64,000 nt of DNA from Epiperipatus broadwayi (lineage: Eukaryota > Onychophora > Udeonychophora > Euonychophora > Peripatidae). Numbering within the stretch: position 1 is the first letter of the stretch; each line of letters opens with the position of its first letter. A model generated the notes under the pieces. It was given only the letters and a program-made list of their open reading frames with translations, was not told the origin of the DNA and made no database searches. This document shows positions 11,430 to 24,258 of the stretch, one piece after another. The stretch is taken from positions 3,348,001 to 3,412,000 of the forward strand of contig JAQFVV010012435.1 of assembly GCA_028023455.1 (NCBI GenBank), written 5' to 3'. The position numbers and the translations under genes are program-made.

Positions 11430-12155
11430 TTTTATGCCACGTATTCTTTTTTCTAGTAATGCCTCCTTCCACTTTCATGTTAATACCATAGTGAATAGAG
11501 TGATTAAAATAATGGGGATCATATACAGACAAGGTAAAATATTTTATCAGTCATTGAAATATAAACTTTTCCTCTCATTAGTTTTTCCAATCTTCGAATT
11601 TGACTCAATTATCTGCTACCCTCATACTAAAGAGATATTCAAAAAATCTAATCTATATTAGCCAAATACTCTACATATAATCATTTTCTTGACATTTTTA
11701 ACATTTTACTGATGGAAAGAAGAAAAATCAGAGACATTACATTTTCGTACTTAGATCATCTCCAAATTTATTTCAGATTTACTTTTAAACTTATCCTATA
11801 ATATTATACTAGATCACATAGATCTCTAAATCTAATTCCTTGTCATTCAGATGGTCTTAGGTTTTCTCCTATGTTTCATATAATCAGCACATACATTAAG
11901 GATTTATGAATAATTTTCCTTCATTTTGATTTCAACTAATTCCAAAAATCCCTAAAACTAAAATACAATTTTGTGTTCTCATTGCCAAAACCATCTATCA
12001 TGTTTTTCTTCACAATTTTTTTTTTCTATACCTTTATATTATTTTGTTCAATGATAAGGTTTTTTTCTGTTATTATTATTTTAATGTGCATTCTGCAGTT
12101 GACTATGGGTTGTTGTTTTGTATTTTAAATAAATTGAATTGAATTATAAAACAAA
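11430..12155 (+). pseudogene. CR1/Jockey-type LINE 3' end (RT C-terminal region), broken
   Basis: The frame 11434-11661 reads FHFHVNTIVNRVIKIMGIIYR and later LVFPIFEFDSIICYPHT. This matches the conserved region after the RT palm in CR1/Jockey LINEs (HI..I..KA...LG.I.R and LV.P.LEY...VW.P). The frame then breaks, with scattered homologous residues in other frames to about 11910. The 3' end finishes in ttgaattgaatt after aaataa, the tandem tail typical of these LINEs. It is a strongly 5'-truncated and mutated copy, and no activity is expected. Confidence 0.65.
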
Positions 12156-12194
12156 TAAGTATTTTTGTTTGTTATTTGGAGAGAGTTAACATTT

Positions 12195-12545
12195 ACTCTC
12201 ACACTCATATGTATTTTGATGCTTTTACAACTGTAGTTAAATATATAAGGGATTCAAACTCAGAATTTCAGACTACACTAAACTCTCCATGCCATCTCAT
12301 ATCTCTGACCCACCCGATCACACATATGTTGAAAAGATAAATAATCACCAATATATGGATTTCATGCTAAATCAGCAATCATTAATGGGCCAGATTACTA
12401 TCTCCACACATATATACCATCAGTGCTCAACTTTATATTAATATAGCTGATCTTCAGAGTTTAATGGACAGGCTTCAAACTACTCCATCCCACAAATCTT
12501 CAGCCATCCATTTCACTGAAAATCTGATGATGGAACATTGTATAT
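12195..12545 (+). repeat. Interspersed repeat family C, copy 2
   Basis: It has the same block order as 1855-2165. On the minus strand the left end reads tgagatggc...gagtttgaatccc, a tRNA-like A/B-box pair related to SINE family B. The right end on the plus strand has cactgaaaatctgatgatgg. Confidence 0.6.
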
Positions 12546-12559
12546 CACAGCCTAATATG

Positions 12560-13440
12560 TTAAGGAAGTGTTATTAATACACATATACATCAAAGTTTTG
12601 TGAATTGTCTATTTTAAAGAAAAAATAATCTGATAACTGATAACATTATAGACTTAGTTTTATTTTTATTTTCTCTTAATAAAATAGTCATCTTTCCAAT
12701 TACCTGTCTCTGTGATTATATTTGTAAACATCCCTATTGTAATGAAATGGAAAAATATAGGGGTGTTTACAAAAAGAATACTTATAATATTCTATTATCA
12801 ACTTGTAATGGATCTGGCCACACATTATTGCATTTATAAATGAATAAAAGTTTTCAGCTAAGAATCTGTGAATCATCATCATAAAAAAATCTAGTAGGAA
12901 GGATTTACTAAGCACCAACAGTTATCCTTTGTGACTGAATTTAAAAGCAGTGTAATATAAATTTTTAGACTTATTATCATTAAGCTAATGCATAAAACAT
13001 AACCCTATAAAAGAGCAAACATCAATATTTTTGTGACATGCACATACATAAGTACTAAATAAATCTAAACCAAACAAATATTAAATGTTATAATATGTGT
13101 CAAAATTATTAAATGTTGTAGTCATTAAATGGTGATGATAATCTGTATTCTGGAGTATCAGAGACCATGATATGAGTATACTGGACAAAAATAAACTAGC
13201 AATCATCATCATGAAATACATAAATAAAGCATGTTGAATTTAAAAGTGACTTTCAGCAACTCAGTGCCATCTTAATAATTTTAAAGAGAATTATATAGAT
13301 GTTAATACATTCATACTGAAAATTCTGTTATGATCAGTTAGTTTTTTCTCTCAAGATTTTGGGAATAAAATAATAAATATAAAAATATCTAATCTAGTAT
13401 TAAATAAATTTATTTTAATAATTTAACAATATTCATTAAG
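12560..13440. other. AT-rich stretch, no gene recognised
   Basis: No protein-like frame, tRNA or nameable repeat is seen. Confidence 0.5.
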
Positions 13441-13444
13441 TGTA

Positions 13445-13646
<202 letters not shown>

Positions 13647-13987
13647 TTTTCAAAGAACTTTATACATAGCTTATTACATATAGTATGATACAAGAATTTG
13701 ATACATTTAGTATAGTAACAAAGGTATAATAACATGTACATGATAGATATACAAAGAATATGAATGAGCACTAAAAAAATACTATAGCACTGTATAAATA
13801 AATACTTAATTATAAAAAAAATATATATATATATGAAAAATTAAATGAAAACAGTCAGTTCATCTTAAATTAAAGTACATACATAAAAAGCAGAAATCTC
13901 AAACTGTAAAAAAATATATAAGTTTATTCATGTCTCTTTCATCATCACACTGGGGTGACAAAATGAGACAATTGTTATTACTTTAGG

Positions 13988-16900
13988 CTAGGATCTAAGA
14001 TTTTCATTCATTAAAGACCAAGTGTCTTGAAATACTTTTTCTGATGTGATTTTCTTGTCCCTTTCTCTAATACTTTCCAATTTGATTGAAAAAGTGTTTG
14101 GGTGTCTTCTAAGGTTATTATTGTACATGAATGTACATCTAGTGCACCATAGTGCATATAGAATAAAAGTGTTTGACTGAATTTGTGCATATATACCCTT
14201 ACTGAATGTTTTAAATAAATAGTACATATTAACATGAGTGTTATTGAATAGTCTAGGGATTGCTATCCATATGTTGTCAAAGCATTGACAGTTAAAGAAT
14301 AGATGTGTTTGTGTTTCCATATCCCTGTGACAGAGTGTGCACTGAGCATCTACTTTCTTGCACTGTCTTCTATATTTATAAAAATAAAGAGTAGGGAGGC
14401 ATTCCAGATTAAGTTTTACTAAGAAATCAAAGAATTTTGGCTCTAGGTTCCAAAACCTAAATTTTCTAATTATTTGACAGTTATTGAGAATTAAAATTGA
14501 CTTATCCTCATTATTAATTGAATGTGGTTGGAGGAGTAAATGAACTTCACAATATTTATATTTATTCAGGAGAGGGTAGAAATGGAGATTATCAATAAAA
14601 AGCAAAGGGTCAATAAGGTTTTTCCAGTAGCCTTTTGAAAGTGGTGGTCTATCAGTTGGTGTAATTTTTAAGGTATGAACAATGTGAGGGAATAATTTAG
14701 TAATAGATGAGATGAGGTTTAGTGTTTTCTGTATTCTAAATGGGTTGACTGAATGAAGTCCCATCCCATTATGTATAAGTTGGCATTGAAGTTTTCTGAT
14801 CGAGATGGAAATGATACGTTGACCCCATAAAAGTTTTCTGAGCATTGAGTAGATATATATGAGAAAAGCTTTTACATATATAACTATTGGAGTATAGTAT
14901 ATAATTCTTGTATTGATTAGCATGTTGAATAGGGATACTTTTGCATAAACTGAGAGATAAGTTTTCATGACCGAGCTTGTTATATTTTCAATTTTTATTT
15001 TGAGCATATTCTGGATTATTACTCACATTGCTGCATTACTCAGATGGAATGGGAATCCCAAAAAAGGGGTAGGCTTTCCTTTAAAGAAAGGATGCTGGAT
15101 AGGCTGGCATTAAAAATTTTCCATGCACATGATTTATCAGCATTGAATTCAAGTCTATACTCCCTTGAGTATTCTTCCAGTATTTGCAACAGCATTGGAA
15201 GATATTTTTTATTTGACAGGAAAACAGTGATATCATCCATGAAGGCTAAGCATGACATGTTAGTATTTATTCTCGATATGTATATGCCAAGTATGCTTTT
15301 TCCAATTTTGTTCAAGAGTGAGTTTATATATGTTGTGAATAAGATTGCACTTAATGGAGATCCTTGTGGAATGGAGCAGTAAGGGTTGAAGGAAGGTGAG
15401 TATTTTCCATTTATTGTTAGGTGTATTTCTCTATTAATCAAGAGGTTGGTAATGACATATAGTATTGATCTAAGAATTGGTGTATCTACCAATACATCAG
15501 TAAGTTTTCCAATTGGAACTGTGTCAAAGGCAGCTTTAATGTGTAATTGAACAGCTATTGGACTATGTTTCTTCCTGTTTCTAACATCATATAATTGTTT
15601 TGAATAGGATCACAGCTTGTCCGGTAGATGATTCTTTTTTTGCAAACTGCCATCTTGAGATCATTGGTAGAACATGCAGTTCAATTTTATCTTTTATTAT
15701 AGATTCAAGGATTTTGATTCCAAGGGGGCTCATAGATATGGGCCGTATGTTTTTGACAGTTGAGATTTTTTCTGGTTTTTTGTGAAACAGGACTAGTAGT
15801 ATGGGATATAGGCCTTCAAAGAGATATAGTTCTTTTGATAAAAAATTTGCCAGTCTTGACAAATATTTTGCAGTAAAGTGCCCAAGATGAGTGTACACAA
15901 ATTTAGGTATGCCATGTATTCCAGAGTGACAAGAGTCAGATATATCTGCCATTTTCTTAATGAATTCTTCTGGGACAAATAAAATGTTATCATCTGGAAT
16001 TCCAAAATAATGTGGCTTTGGATAAAATCTTTCACTACCTTGAAAGGCATTTTTATATTGTAGATACAATGAGTTAAGAATGTTGTTACCAGATACCACC
16101 TCATTTTGTATTTTAAGTGCACTAGGGGCTGTAATTTTTGGGGGTTGACCCAAAGCCCAGCGGATGTATTGTCTTGACCATGTATGAGGTTTGTTTAGAT
16201 ATATTTTCCTTTTTTTAATTGACAAATATTCTGTGAATGTTTTGCATGTGGAAAAATAAGCTTTTCTCAGAGCAGCAATTCTTGGGTATTCATCATCCTT
16301 CGATGTAGAGTGAATAATTCTCTTGTGCAGCTCATCGGCTAATACTAGCAATTTTGTAGGTGGGGAAGAAATCCGTGTAATATGGTTAATTGTGTGAGAG
16401 ATAATGTTGACAAAAGCAATCCATGCTTGTTAAGGATCTAGTTCTAGCTTCATAATTTTGAAAATTGCTATGTAAATTTCAGAAAACAAAAATTCTGTGG
16501 TTCTACTTGGAAGTAATATTCGAATTGTTTTATTAGTCGATAATTGTGTTTTGTATAACAAGTCAATGTTTATGGTGACAAATAATGCTAGGTGGTCTGA
16601 TAGTGTTGAGTTATTGAAAGATATTTTAATCATATGATGCAGTCTAAGAGAGTAGGTGACCAATTCAATCAGTGAAGAATGTCTACCATTGTTAAAGGAT
16701 ATTGTATTATTTGGCAGACATCCTTCTCCACTCATCAGTGGAATAGTGAGTCTGTGAAGCCATTTCTTAACAAATTGACCATAAGACATGTTGAAGTCCC
16801 CTAATAATAAACACGGATATGATGATGATGCAAGGAGGGAGTTAATTGTCAATACTAGCCTATTTACTATTGTTGGCCCTGGAGGTATATATACAAAAAC

Positions 16901-17222
16901 TGTTTAGAACCATGGCTTGATGATTTAAGGTGATGATCATTATATGAGAGTCCATGTAAAGTATTCTAAATGATTCAATTGGACATGTTTTATTGATAAT
17001 TGCACCCATGCCTGCTGATGGTGTAATGGACGTCTTTGAGAAAATAGAGAAACCATGATTATGTAAATAGTCTGATGGTTCTATACTTGATCCGTCATAT
17101 ATTTTTGTTTCAAGCAAACCAAGTACTTGTGGTTGAGTAATATTAAGCCACTTTGAGAGGTCCATGACTTTTGCCACAGAGTTTAAACCCCTTACATTAA
17201 AAGCACCAATTTTTACTTTCAT
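13988..17222 (-). pseudogene. LINE ORF2: APE endonuclease, reverse transcriptase, C-terminal zinc motif; broken
   Basis: This is the replication polyprotein of the LINE, for nicking of target DNA and target-primed reverse transcription. The endonuclease part starts at Met 17222 (IGAFNVRGLNS, then LLETKI). After a frameshift near 16855 it has LLGDFNM and SDHLAL, the catalytic GDFN and SDH motifs. An in-frame stop lies at 16430-16432. The RT follows: NIRPISMSPLGIKILE, a motif-A region HIKAAFD near 15520, PQGSPLS (motif B) and FMDD (motif C) near 15300. Frameshifts lie near 15590 and 15020. The last part has QCTLCHRDMETQTHLFFNC, a zinc-binding motif common at LINE C-termini. The length of about 1078 codons is normal for the family. 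Three frameshifts and one stop make it a pseudogene. Confidence 0.88.
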
Positions 17223-17271
17223 ATTAATTTATAAAAAATTGAAATCAACACTTTGTCAAAAGCAAAGTGAT

Positions 17272-17680
17272 CATGCACACTGCTCACCTTCCATCTCTTG
17301 ACCATAATCTGTGTCATTAGCAAAAGATCTGAACTCTGACAAGTCTTGCTGACTCTGCATCTCAGGAGAAATAGAACACAGTGTGTTATTGGAGCCTGAG
17401 TTCAGGCCCTCATCAAGAATTGAGCAGGGTGTGGTTTTGGTGGCTTCATTTACTACACCATTTTCTAAGATATTTGTAATCTCATTGTCAAGGTTTAAGT
17501 TTGCAATTTTTACTTTTTTATGTTGTATATGTAAGTTGACAGTTTCTTCTTTTCACTAGAATCCTGTGATTGAGTCCCTTTTTTGATACATGCTTCTTGC
17601 ATGGAGGCCGACCCAGTTTTCTTTTTTCTGTGGTATTGCTTGTACTTATTTGTGACAAGCTTGGCACTATTTCATTGTAA
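17272..17680 (-). pseudogene. LINE ORF1, C-terminal part
   Basis: The minus-strand frame has YNEIVPSLSQISTSNTTEKR, then KLGRPPCKKH, a Gly-Arg-Pro AT-hook-like basic patch. It then shifts by one base in an A-rich run near 17512. The next frame is an acidic, Ser/Asn-rich tail (for example LDNEITNILENGVVNEATK) ending at TGA about 50 bp upstream of the ORF2 start. This is the expected place for the end of ORF1, the RNA-binding chaperone protein of the LINE. It is separated from the zinc-knuckle part by an insertion of roughly 2.45 kb. Confidence 0.65.
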
Positions 17681-17687
17681 CGGTCAG

Positions 17688-20135
17688 AAAACGTGTGACT
17701 CGTAAACATAGTGCAGAATTCGACCACCATACAGAACATCAGCACCATCGAGTAGCGAAGCCACCCTTGGTACTGAGTTCGAACATAGTTTATCGGTTCC
17801 ACAATACAATCCACGAAACAACGCATCTGATGCAACATTAGTAAATATTTCCTTAGGCATGGTGGTCAGGGATATGCAAGAGACTCATGATTTTATTCTC
17901 GAGTTAGCCAATAATCAAACTAATATTAATTAAACATTCATATTTACATAATTGAGGAAATATATAGCATGGGTATCGAATAAATGAAACGTAAATGCAG
18001 CCGTATAGTTTAAAATTATTTATTAACACATTTTAATACGATCATTTACTAACAATATTTATGGATTAAAAGCTTCAGTAGCGGGATTTGTGACATGATT
18101 ATATTTTAAAGAATACATTTATTTATTTGTTTACAAAAGGAATTCATTTATTTGAGGGCGTAATCTAGCTACCTAAAATTCTCGAGTAAGTATTTCTAAT
18201 GCATGCCTGGAGAGATTTATACCTTTGCAATGCAAGAGTCTAAAGTATGGGTTATAAGAGTAATGGCAGACATATATTTATTTAAATAAAATATTTATTT
18301 ATAACTAAGGGCAAACATTTATTTGAGAGTGATTTATGAAGATAATGCAGAGGCGGAGTGATATATAGAATAATAAAATTAAGTAAAGGAACACGTGGTA
18401 CGCTTTAGAAAGGCGATATGGAATGGCAGTATATTGAAACTGCAATGCCGCGAATGGGTTTATAAGAATGACGGGATGGTCTCTGCCTCGGCCTGATGAA
18501 GTAAGGTGTCACATAAGCATAACCAGGGACAAGCGGTCCATGTCGCAGTTTTGCCGGCTGGCTGCATGATGTTGTCAAATCCTACGGGAGCACCCATTAT
18601 GCCTGCTTGTGTAGGACGACTGGGGTTAATTTCAACCCTGAAGAATCCGGAAATTTCATGGCAGAATGGGTCATCGTGTCTCTAAAACGTAGCACATGTA
18701 TACTGTATAAACAATTATGATGAGATTTAAAATAGATTTTTAACTAGGCCCTACATTATCAACATTTACTAAAGAATGTTGGCGACTCTCAAAGAAATGT
18801 AATTTGATGGAATTATTCATTAAGATGTAATATATACAAAACATATCTAAACTGGGAGTTATTACAACTAATATGCCAGCCATTTGCGAAGTTGTAGACC
18901 CCTGCATTACAATTAATGAAGCATTGAATGCGTGTCGATTTATATGAAAGTTAAGTTAGTTATGAAAGCAAATATTAATGAAAATTTGACACGCATTCAT
19001 TGTTCCAAGCGATCATAGATTTAAACTTTGAAAATTGAGACAATTATGAGCTGGCAATAATTAAATAATAACTATAGATAAAATGTAGATTTGAGAAATA
19101 CGCACCCAAGAAAGATAGAGTGAGGTAAGCTAGATTATTAGAGAAATTTACACATTAAATTAATTATTCAATTTTAGTTATACAAATGATAGTTTTTACA
19201 TTTTATAATTTAGATAAGTATTATGAAGAAGAGCTATAGCATATTATCAGAGTACTCTAGAGTTTGAACACAGACAGGTACCTGTTTTCTAAGAAGTTTT
19301 CTGATTCCATTGGTTTAGTAGCAAATAGTTCATGAGTGGCAATTCTTTCTTGTATTTAGATATTTTATTTAATTTCACGGCAGCAGCAGCTTTCTCATTC
19401 AGTTCAGGCAGCAGATCTTCATGGTGAATTTATGACGGGCAATGGAAAGTTAGGGCATCCAATAGGCCATCTCCCGATGGAGAATAATCTAGGTGCTTTA
19501 CTCGGTCATACCTTGGCAGGAACAAATTATTTTTATTATTTTTGGAGACTCTCAGTGATCGAGAGCAAAGCTAAAGTTTAAGTGAATGTCTCCAGCAAGT
19601 CTAAGATGGCCTCTTTTTTTATCTTGATCTTTCACATTTTTGTTAAGATATTTTTAGGTTCTACTTAATCTGCCCTGAGGATAATAAATGCATTTTGTTG
19701 GTTTTTAATTAAAAAAAGCTGCCGTTCTATTGTTTACATTTTACATTTACTAATTATATTTTGGGGAATTTTTCTTTAATTAATCTATTATCTATCACTG
19801 ACCGATGCTTTTAAATTTCAAAGATAAAAAGGGAACATAAGATTATTTTAACTTTTAATTAAATATTACATCAGATTTTTTTAGAATTATTATTAAATGA
19901 AATTTAAACACAGCAATAAATATGAACTTTATAATGCAAAATAAATGATTAAAATTATACAAAATTATATAACTAAAAGAAATCTAAATTATACTATTTT
20001 ATCCCTATTTATTGCATTTAATTTGAGATCGAAATGTGTGCGTGTTTATGCTGAATTCTACATATATTTATACATTTTTAATATTGCTACACACTCAATT
20101 CGATACCAAAAAGTTTAAATTTGGGCAGGATAGAC
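17688..20135. mobile_element. Unidentified insertion inside LINE ORF1
   Basis: LINE ORF1 coding similarity stops near 20165 and resumes near 17680 on the minus strand, so about 2.45 kb is foreign. The 7-mer cggtcag occurs at both proposed borders (17681-17687 and 20136-20142) and could be a target duplication, but I found no terminal repeats. Inside are a GC-richer patch (18400-18700), CpG-containing ends and a 15-bp inverted repeat around 18922-18994 (cattgaatgcgtgtc / gacacgcattcattg). I see no convincing transposase or RT. The family is unknown. Confidence 0.5.
18922..18996. repeat. Short inverted repeat
   Basis: cattgaatgcgtgtc (from about 18923) pairs with gacacgcattcattg (ending about 18995) with 14 of 15 positions matching. 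The loop is about 45 bp. It is inside the unidentified insertion. Confidence 0.6.
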
Positions 20136-20159
20136 CGGTCAGTGAGAGACGACAGAAAA

Positions 20160-20857
20160 AGGTGAAACTTAAGATTCGAATACGAATCTTACTGTTTCAT
20201 CATCCATGATATGCATGGGTTTTTTATTTTTTATGTAACTTTGTACTATTCCATCCATAATATAGGTGGATGTTTTATTTCTTATGACAGTTGTAGTTAG
20301 ATTTTCTGAGTCTTTTAGTATGTCATTATCCATTTTAACTTATAGGTGGTTTTTCTGTTTCTAATTTACTTTCAAAGTTAATAAGTAAATCATTTGTTTC
20401 TTGCTTATCTGTTTCACAGCTTGCATTGTCTTGTGTTTTATTCTCAGGGCATGTCGGTGTGTGTTTATCTTATTACAGCGTTTGCATCGTATATTAATAC
20501 AGCTGTTTGCCAAATGGCCTCTTTGGCCACACTGGAAGCATTGAGGTTTTAATCCACATATAATCAGAAGTAGGGTTGCTTCATGATCAGTGATTTGCAT
20601 AGATATGTTTAGTGGTTCCACATTATTATGCAATTTTACTTTGTACTCATAGTTATTACTATAGATGGGGGTATATTTCAAGTAAATTGGTTGGAATTGT
20701 ATCACTGTTCCAAATGGTTCAATTAATCTTTTAAAATCGTTGACAGTATAATTTAAAAAAGCATTTTTCAAGATGCCCGAAATTACATTCTGTCTATTCT
20801 GATTTATTATTATAAGCGCATAATTGCCAAGGGTTTTGATTTTTTTAAAAAAAAAAG
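20160..20857 (-). pseudogene. LINE ORF1, central part with CCHC zinc knuckle
   Basis: The minus-strand frame runs from the gypsy insertion border to TAG at 20361. It has NYALIIINQNRQNVISGILK, then CFQCGQRGHLANSC, a canonical C-x2-C-x4-H-x4-C zinc knuckle near 20490, followed by a Cys/His pair region CKRCNKINTHRH. Beyond the stop, another frame continues with protein-like sequence (SENLTTTVIRNKTSTYIMDG, MHIMDDETVRF) to about 20165. ORF1 proteins of L1/Tx1-type LINEs bind element RNA. The first 15 codons of the longest open frame (20863-20900) belong to the gypsy LTR and not to the LINE. Confidence 0.75.
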
Positions 20858-20862
20858 ATTTC
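20858..20862. repeat. Target-site duplication, left copy (ATTTC)
   Basis: ATTTC directly left of the left LTR equals ATTTC at 26188-26192 directly right of the right LTR. Five bases is the normal Ty3/gypsy target duplication. Confidence 0.85.
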
Positions 20863-21557
20863 TGCGATGTACTTGATTTAATGTTACTTAAGAGAATCAT
20901 CCAAATACACCTAATTCAAGTAACGATTACTCTCTTGCATAAAATTAAGATATCCCACTTACAGATACAAGATTTTATTAGTATAAAAAATAACAATTTA
21001 TTTATAAACAGAATTATCATTATTATCATTAGTTCTACTAGCACCTGTAAGGCTTACAAAAATAATAATAAGACAGGTATAGTCTGTATAATTACCCTAG
21101 GTCAGTCTTTGGTACCTTCAGACCTGAATATCTGGTTCTCCTCCCATCGTTGGTCCTGCTCTGAATTCATGCTACACTTTAGTCTCTAAGAAAATCAGGA
21201 CTCACACTAATCTGTTCTTTCTCTGCTAGATTATATCTACTTTTTGTTCTATTGTTTATTCCTTATCAATTTTAAGCACCAAATTATTCTGGGCTTATTT
21301 CTGAACTAATTAATTAAATTGTTCTTTACATTTTTAATCCTTTATTTAATTAATTATTTATTCAGATCTTCCATCTTGTTTTTCACCTTGCTTTTAATAA
21401 AATACCTATATGAAAAACCATTTGTAATTTCTAATTTTCATTTTTATTAAATCTACTCATTTACTTTCACATGTAATTATTTAACACTATTAACTTCTGG
21501 AGTACACACAGTTTCAAACGTATTTTCTCTTAATATTAATCGTACTACAACATAACA
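20863..21557 (-). repeat. 3' LTR of the gypsy element (left on plus strand)
   Basis: It runs from TGCGATGTACTTG to ACATAACA and is colinear with 25508-26187. In element orientation it begins TGTTATGTTG. It is bounded outside by ATTTC and inside by a polypurine tract. Confidence 0.92.
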
Positions 21558-21575
21558 ATTCCTCCCCCACTCCAG
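21558..21575 (-). other. Polypurine tract of the gypsy element
   Basis: On the minus strand GGAGTGGGGGAGGAAT directly precedes the 3' LTR. This is the RNase H-resistant primer for plus-strand DNA synthesis in LTR elements. Confidence 0.85.
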
Positions 21576-21629
21576 AAGTTACGGTTTATCTGTCTTATAC
21601 ATATTATTTTAGGTACAAAGGTCTTCTTT

Positions 21630-22705
21630 TACATCATATTGGTCTAGGTGATTTTTTCTTTTCAATCTGTATTTTATCCTCTTCAACTGCATCTTCTTCG
21701 ATGTCGGTCAGTATCATCTGTTTATCTGAATTCTTTTCATTTGCATGTTGGAACTGCTGGAACATATCTAGTTGTATGTCATCTTCACTTTTACGAATAT
21801 GATTTTTGTGACGCTTATATATGTTTTCATTTTCGCCTTTAATATCATAAATTTGCTTTGATCGTGCCCATTCAATTTTTCCATTAACTCATTGTTTACG
21901 TAGTATATCTCTGAATATTACCACATCTCCAATGTTAAAGTTTTTCACTGGGTCTTGGTTATATTTATATATATGTGTATCAGGTCGCAAAAAATCTAAA
22001 TTAGTTCGTATTTTCCGACCGAATAACATTTCAGCTGGCGATTTTCCAGTCATTGTTGATGGAGTTACATGTTGATACATCATGAATTCCTGTAAGACGT
22101 TTTTCATGTCCATATTTTTGTTTTTTCTTAAATATTTCTTCACTTGCCCTACCATGTTTTCCGCCAAACCATTTGATTCAGGGTGATAAGGGGGTGTAAA
22201 TATTATGTGTGATGTCCCATTTTCCAAATTGTATTTTTAATTCTTCACTTGCAAACCCAGTTCTGTTGTCAGAGATGATTGCTTGTGGAAATCCATGTAT
22301 ATAAAATATGTCTGTTAAACATTTTATTGTTTCATTTGCACTAGTATTTTTAACCTTGTGACATTCTATCCATTTAGAGAAAGCATCGATTAAAATTAAA
22401 TAATTTCTTCCTTCTATTGGATCCGCATGGTCTATATGAAGTCTTTGCCATGGATATATTGGTTTAGGCCAAGAAGAATATTGTTTATTCAGCAGAGCTA
22501 TTTCAGACTTACATTTATCACATTTCTTAATATATTTTTCAATATCATTACTTATCTGTGGCCACCAAACATAACTCCGAGCTAAAGTTTTAGCTTGCAC
22601 GATGCCTGGGTGCCCCTGATGCAAAAGTTCTAGAACTTTCATTCTCCTTATAGGAGGTATAACTGCCCTGTCTTCCATATTAATACACCCTTTACCGACT
22701 GACAA
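21630..22705 (-). pseudogene. Gypsy integrase region, frameshifted
   Basis: The first segment (22705-22178) has LHQGHPGIVQAKTLARSYVW followed by KKCDKC, the His2-Cys2 zinc-binding N-domain. The catalytic core follows, with Asp in RLHIDHAD and Asp in IISDNRTGF. A frameshift near 22200 moves to the segment 22227-21889 with YHPESNGLAENMVG, which contains the catalytic Glu of the DDE triad. The GPY-like C-region (FNIGDVVIFRD) is followed by an acidic tail that ends near 21630. Integrase inserts the cDNA into the host chromosome. All three acidic residues remain, but the reading frame is broken, so no functional protein is expected. Confidence 0.88.
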
Positions 22706-23598
22706 TTAGTCTCTATTGACCCAAAACCCCATTGCTACATTTTCAGGTTTTTTATTAGGCCAACCTTTGCTTATCCATTTCCTAAGTAATGCATACCCAT
22801 CATTTTCATTTGTCCATGTCTGAACTACTTTACTATTTATGACTTTTGATTTCATATTGTCAATGTGATTAACTTCCACATCAGTTTCATAGTTGTCATT
22901 ATTTCCAGGCACTTTACATAGAGCATCCACATAAGGAATTATCTTTCCTTTTTGATATTTTAGATTGAAATTGTAAGCAGTAAGTGTATTAGCCCATCTG
23001 AGCATGCATGGACTTAAATGCTCTGGCATCGGATGATCTTTTCCTATAATCGCTAACAAAGGTTTGTGATCTGTTACTAATTCAAATTTCCATCCATATA
23101 TAAACTGGTGAAATTTTTTCACAGCAAACATGACTGCCAAGGCTTCTTTGTCCAGCTGACTATAATTTTTTTCAGCTTTAGACAAAGTCCGAGAAGCATA
23201 AGCTACAGGACGTTCATGCCCATCTATTTGATTCCGTATTGTGATGCATCCATAGTAATAGTGATGTCTTTGTCGCTATCAAAATGCACTAATAAGCTAC
23301 TAGAGGTTAACAATTCCTTAACTGCTTTAAATACTTTTTCATGTTTGGTATTCCAAATCCATTTCTGATCTTTGTGTAGCAGTTCGTATAGAGGAGTTGT
23401 GACCATCACTTTGTTCTTTAGAAAAGGCTTGAAAAAATTAATCAAACCTAGAAAAGCTTGAAGTTGCATGACATTTATTGGGCTTGGAACATCTTTGACT
23501 GCCCTAATTTTTTCAGTTAATAGACTTTTCCCTTTTTCCAAAATAAGATGGCCTAAAAACTTTAATTCTTCCATTTCCCAAACACATTTTTTTAACAT
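22706..23598 (-). pseudogene. Gypsy RT thumb and RNase H region, frameshifted
   Basis: The segment 23598-23224 has KFLGHLI, LQAFLGLINFFKPFL and, at its end, DITITMDASQYGI, which is the RT connection plus the start of RNase H with its first Asp. The frame then shifts near 23220. The segment 23185-22706 has KNYSQLDKEALAVMFAVKKF (containing the catalytic Glu) and TDHKPL (catalytic Asp), then ALCKVP where DALSR is usual. RNase H degrades the RNA strand of the RNA-DNA hybrid. Confidence 0.88.
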
Positions 23599-24258
23599 TT
23601 AATTTTATTCTCTGTGTTATTTAGTTTCTCGCATACTTCCCAAATTTTACTTCTTAATTTTTCCGGTGACGTCGCAGCAATCAAAATATTGTCATAATAT
23701 GGTGTCACTCCTTCCAAGCCTTGTAATATTGAATTTATTTTTGCTTGAAATATGTTTGGAGCTAATGTAATTCCAAAAGGGAGACAATTACATTTGAGTA
23801 ATCCAAAAGGGGTCATAATTGTTAATAACCGAGCTGTATCATCCGTAACTATTAGTTGGTGATATGTCAAATTTAAATCCAATTTCGCAAAATTTTTTTG
23901 CTTTAGCTAGATTACTGAGAATCTCACGTACATTTGGCACTGGGTAAGCTCCTTTATTAAGATACTTATTTACTGTTGTTCTATAATCTTCACACAGCCT
24001 AATTTTTCTGTCTGGTCTTGTTAACACAACAATCACCGTGGCCCAATCCGCCACCTCGACTGGGGATAACACGTCTTTTTTAACTAATGCTTCTATTTTT
24101 TCCTCTACTAACAGCCTTTGTGCAAAAGGTATTTTTCTCGGTTTACAAATAACCGATTTAGCATTTTCATTTAAGTGCAAGTCAATGGGCTTTGATTTTA
24201 TCAAACCTAACTCTTCCATAAATAAATTCGGATATAACTCTATCATTTCTTTTTCCAC
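23592..24258 (-). pseudogene. Gypsy reverse transcriptase palm, broken
   Basis: The segment 24258-23839 contains the N-terminal RT region (KPRKIPFAQRLLVEEKIEAL, RKIRLCEDYRTTVNKYL, YPVPNVREIL). A frameshift near 23875 leads into 23882-23592 with DLNLTYHQL (motif A), TPFGLLKCNCLPFGI (motif B region) and YYDNILI, which stands where YxDD is normal. The second Asp of the catalytic pair is Asn here, which should abolish polymerisation. The segment ends near 23592, overlapping the next block in another frame. Confidence 0.88.

Noticed and set aside
17690-17838. Upstream part of the frame 17518-17838 as LINE ORF1
   Set aside because: It lies beyond the likely insertion border and reads as a hydrophobic stretch without relation to ORF1.
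20863-20900. N-terminal codons of the zinc-knuckle frame as part of a protein
   Set aside because: These bases belong to the gypsy LTR; the LINE frame enters at the insertion border.
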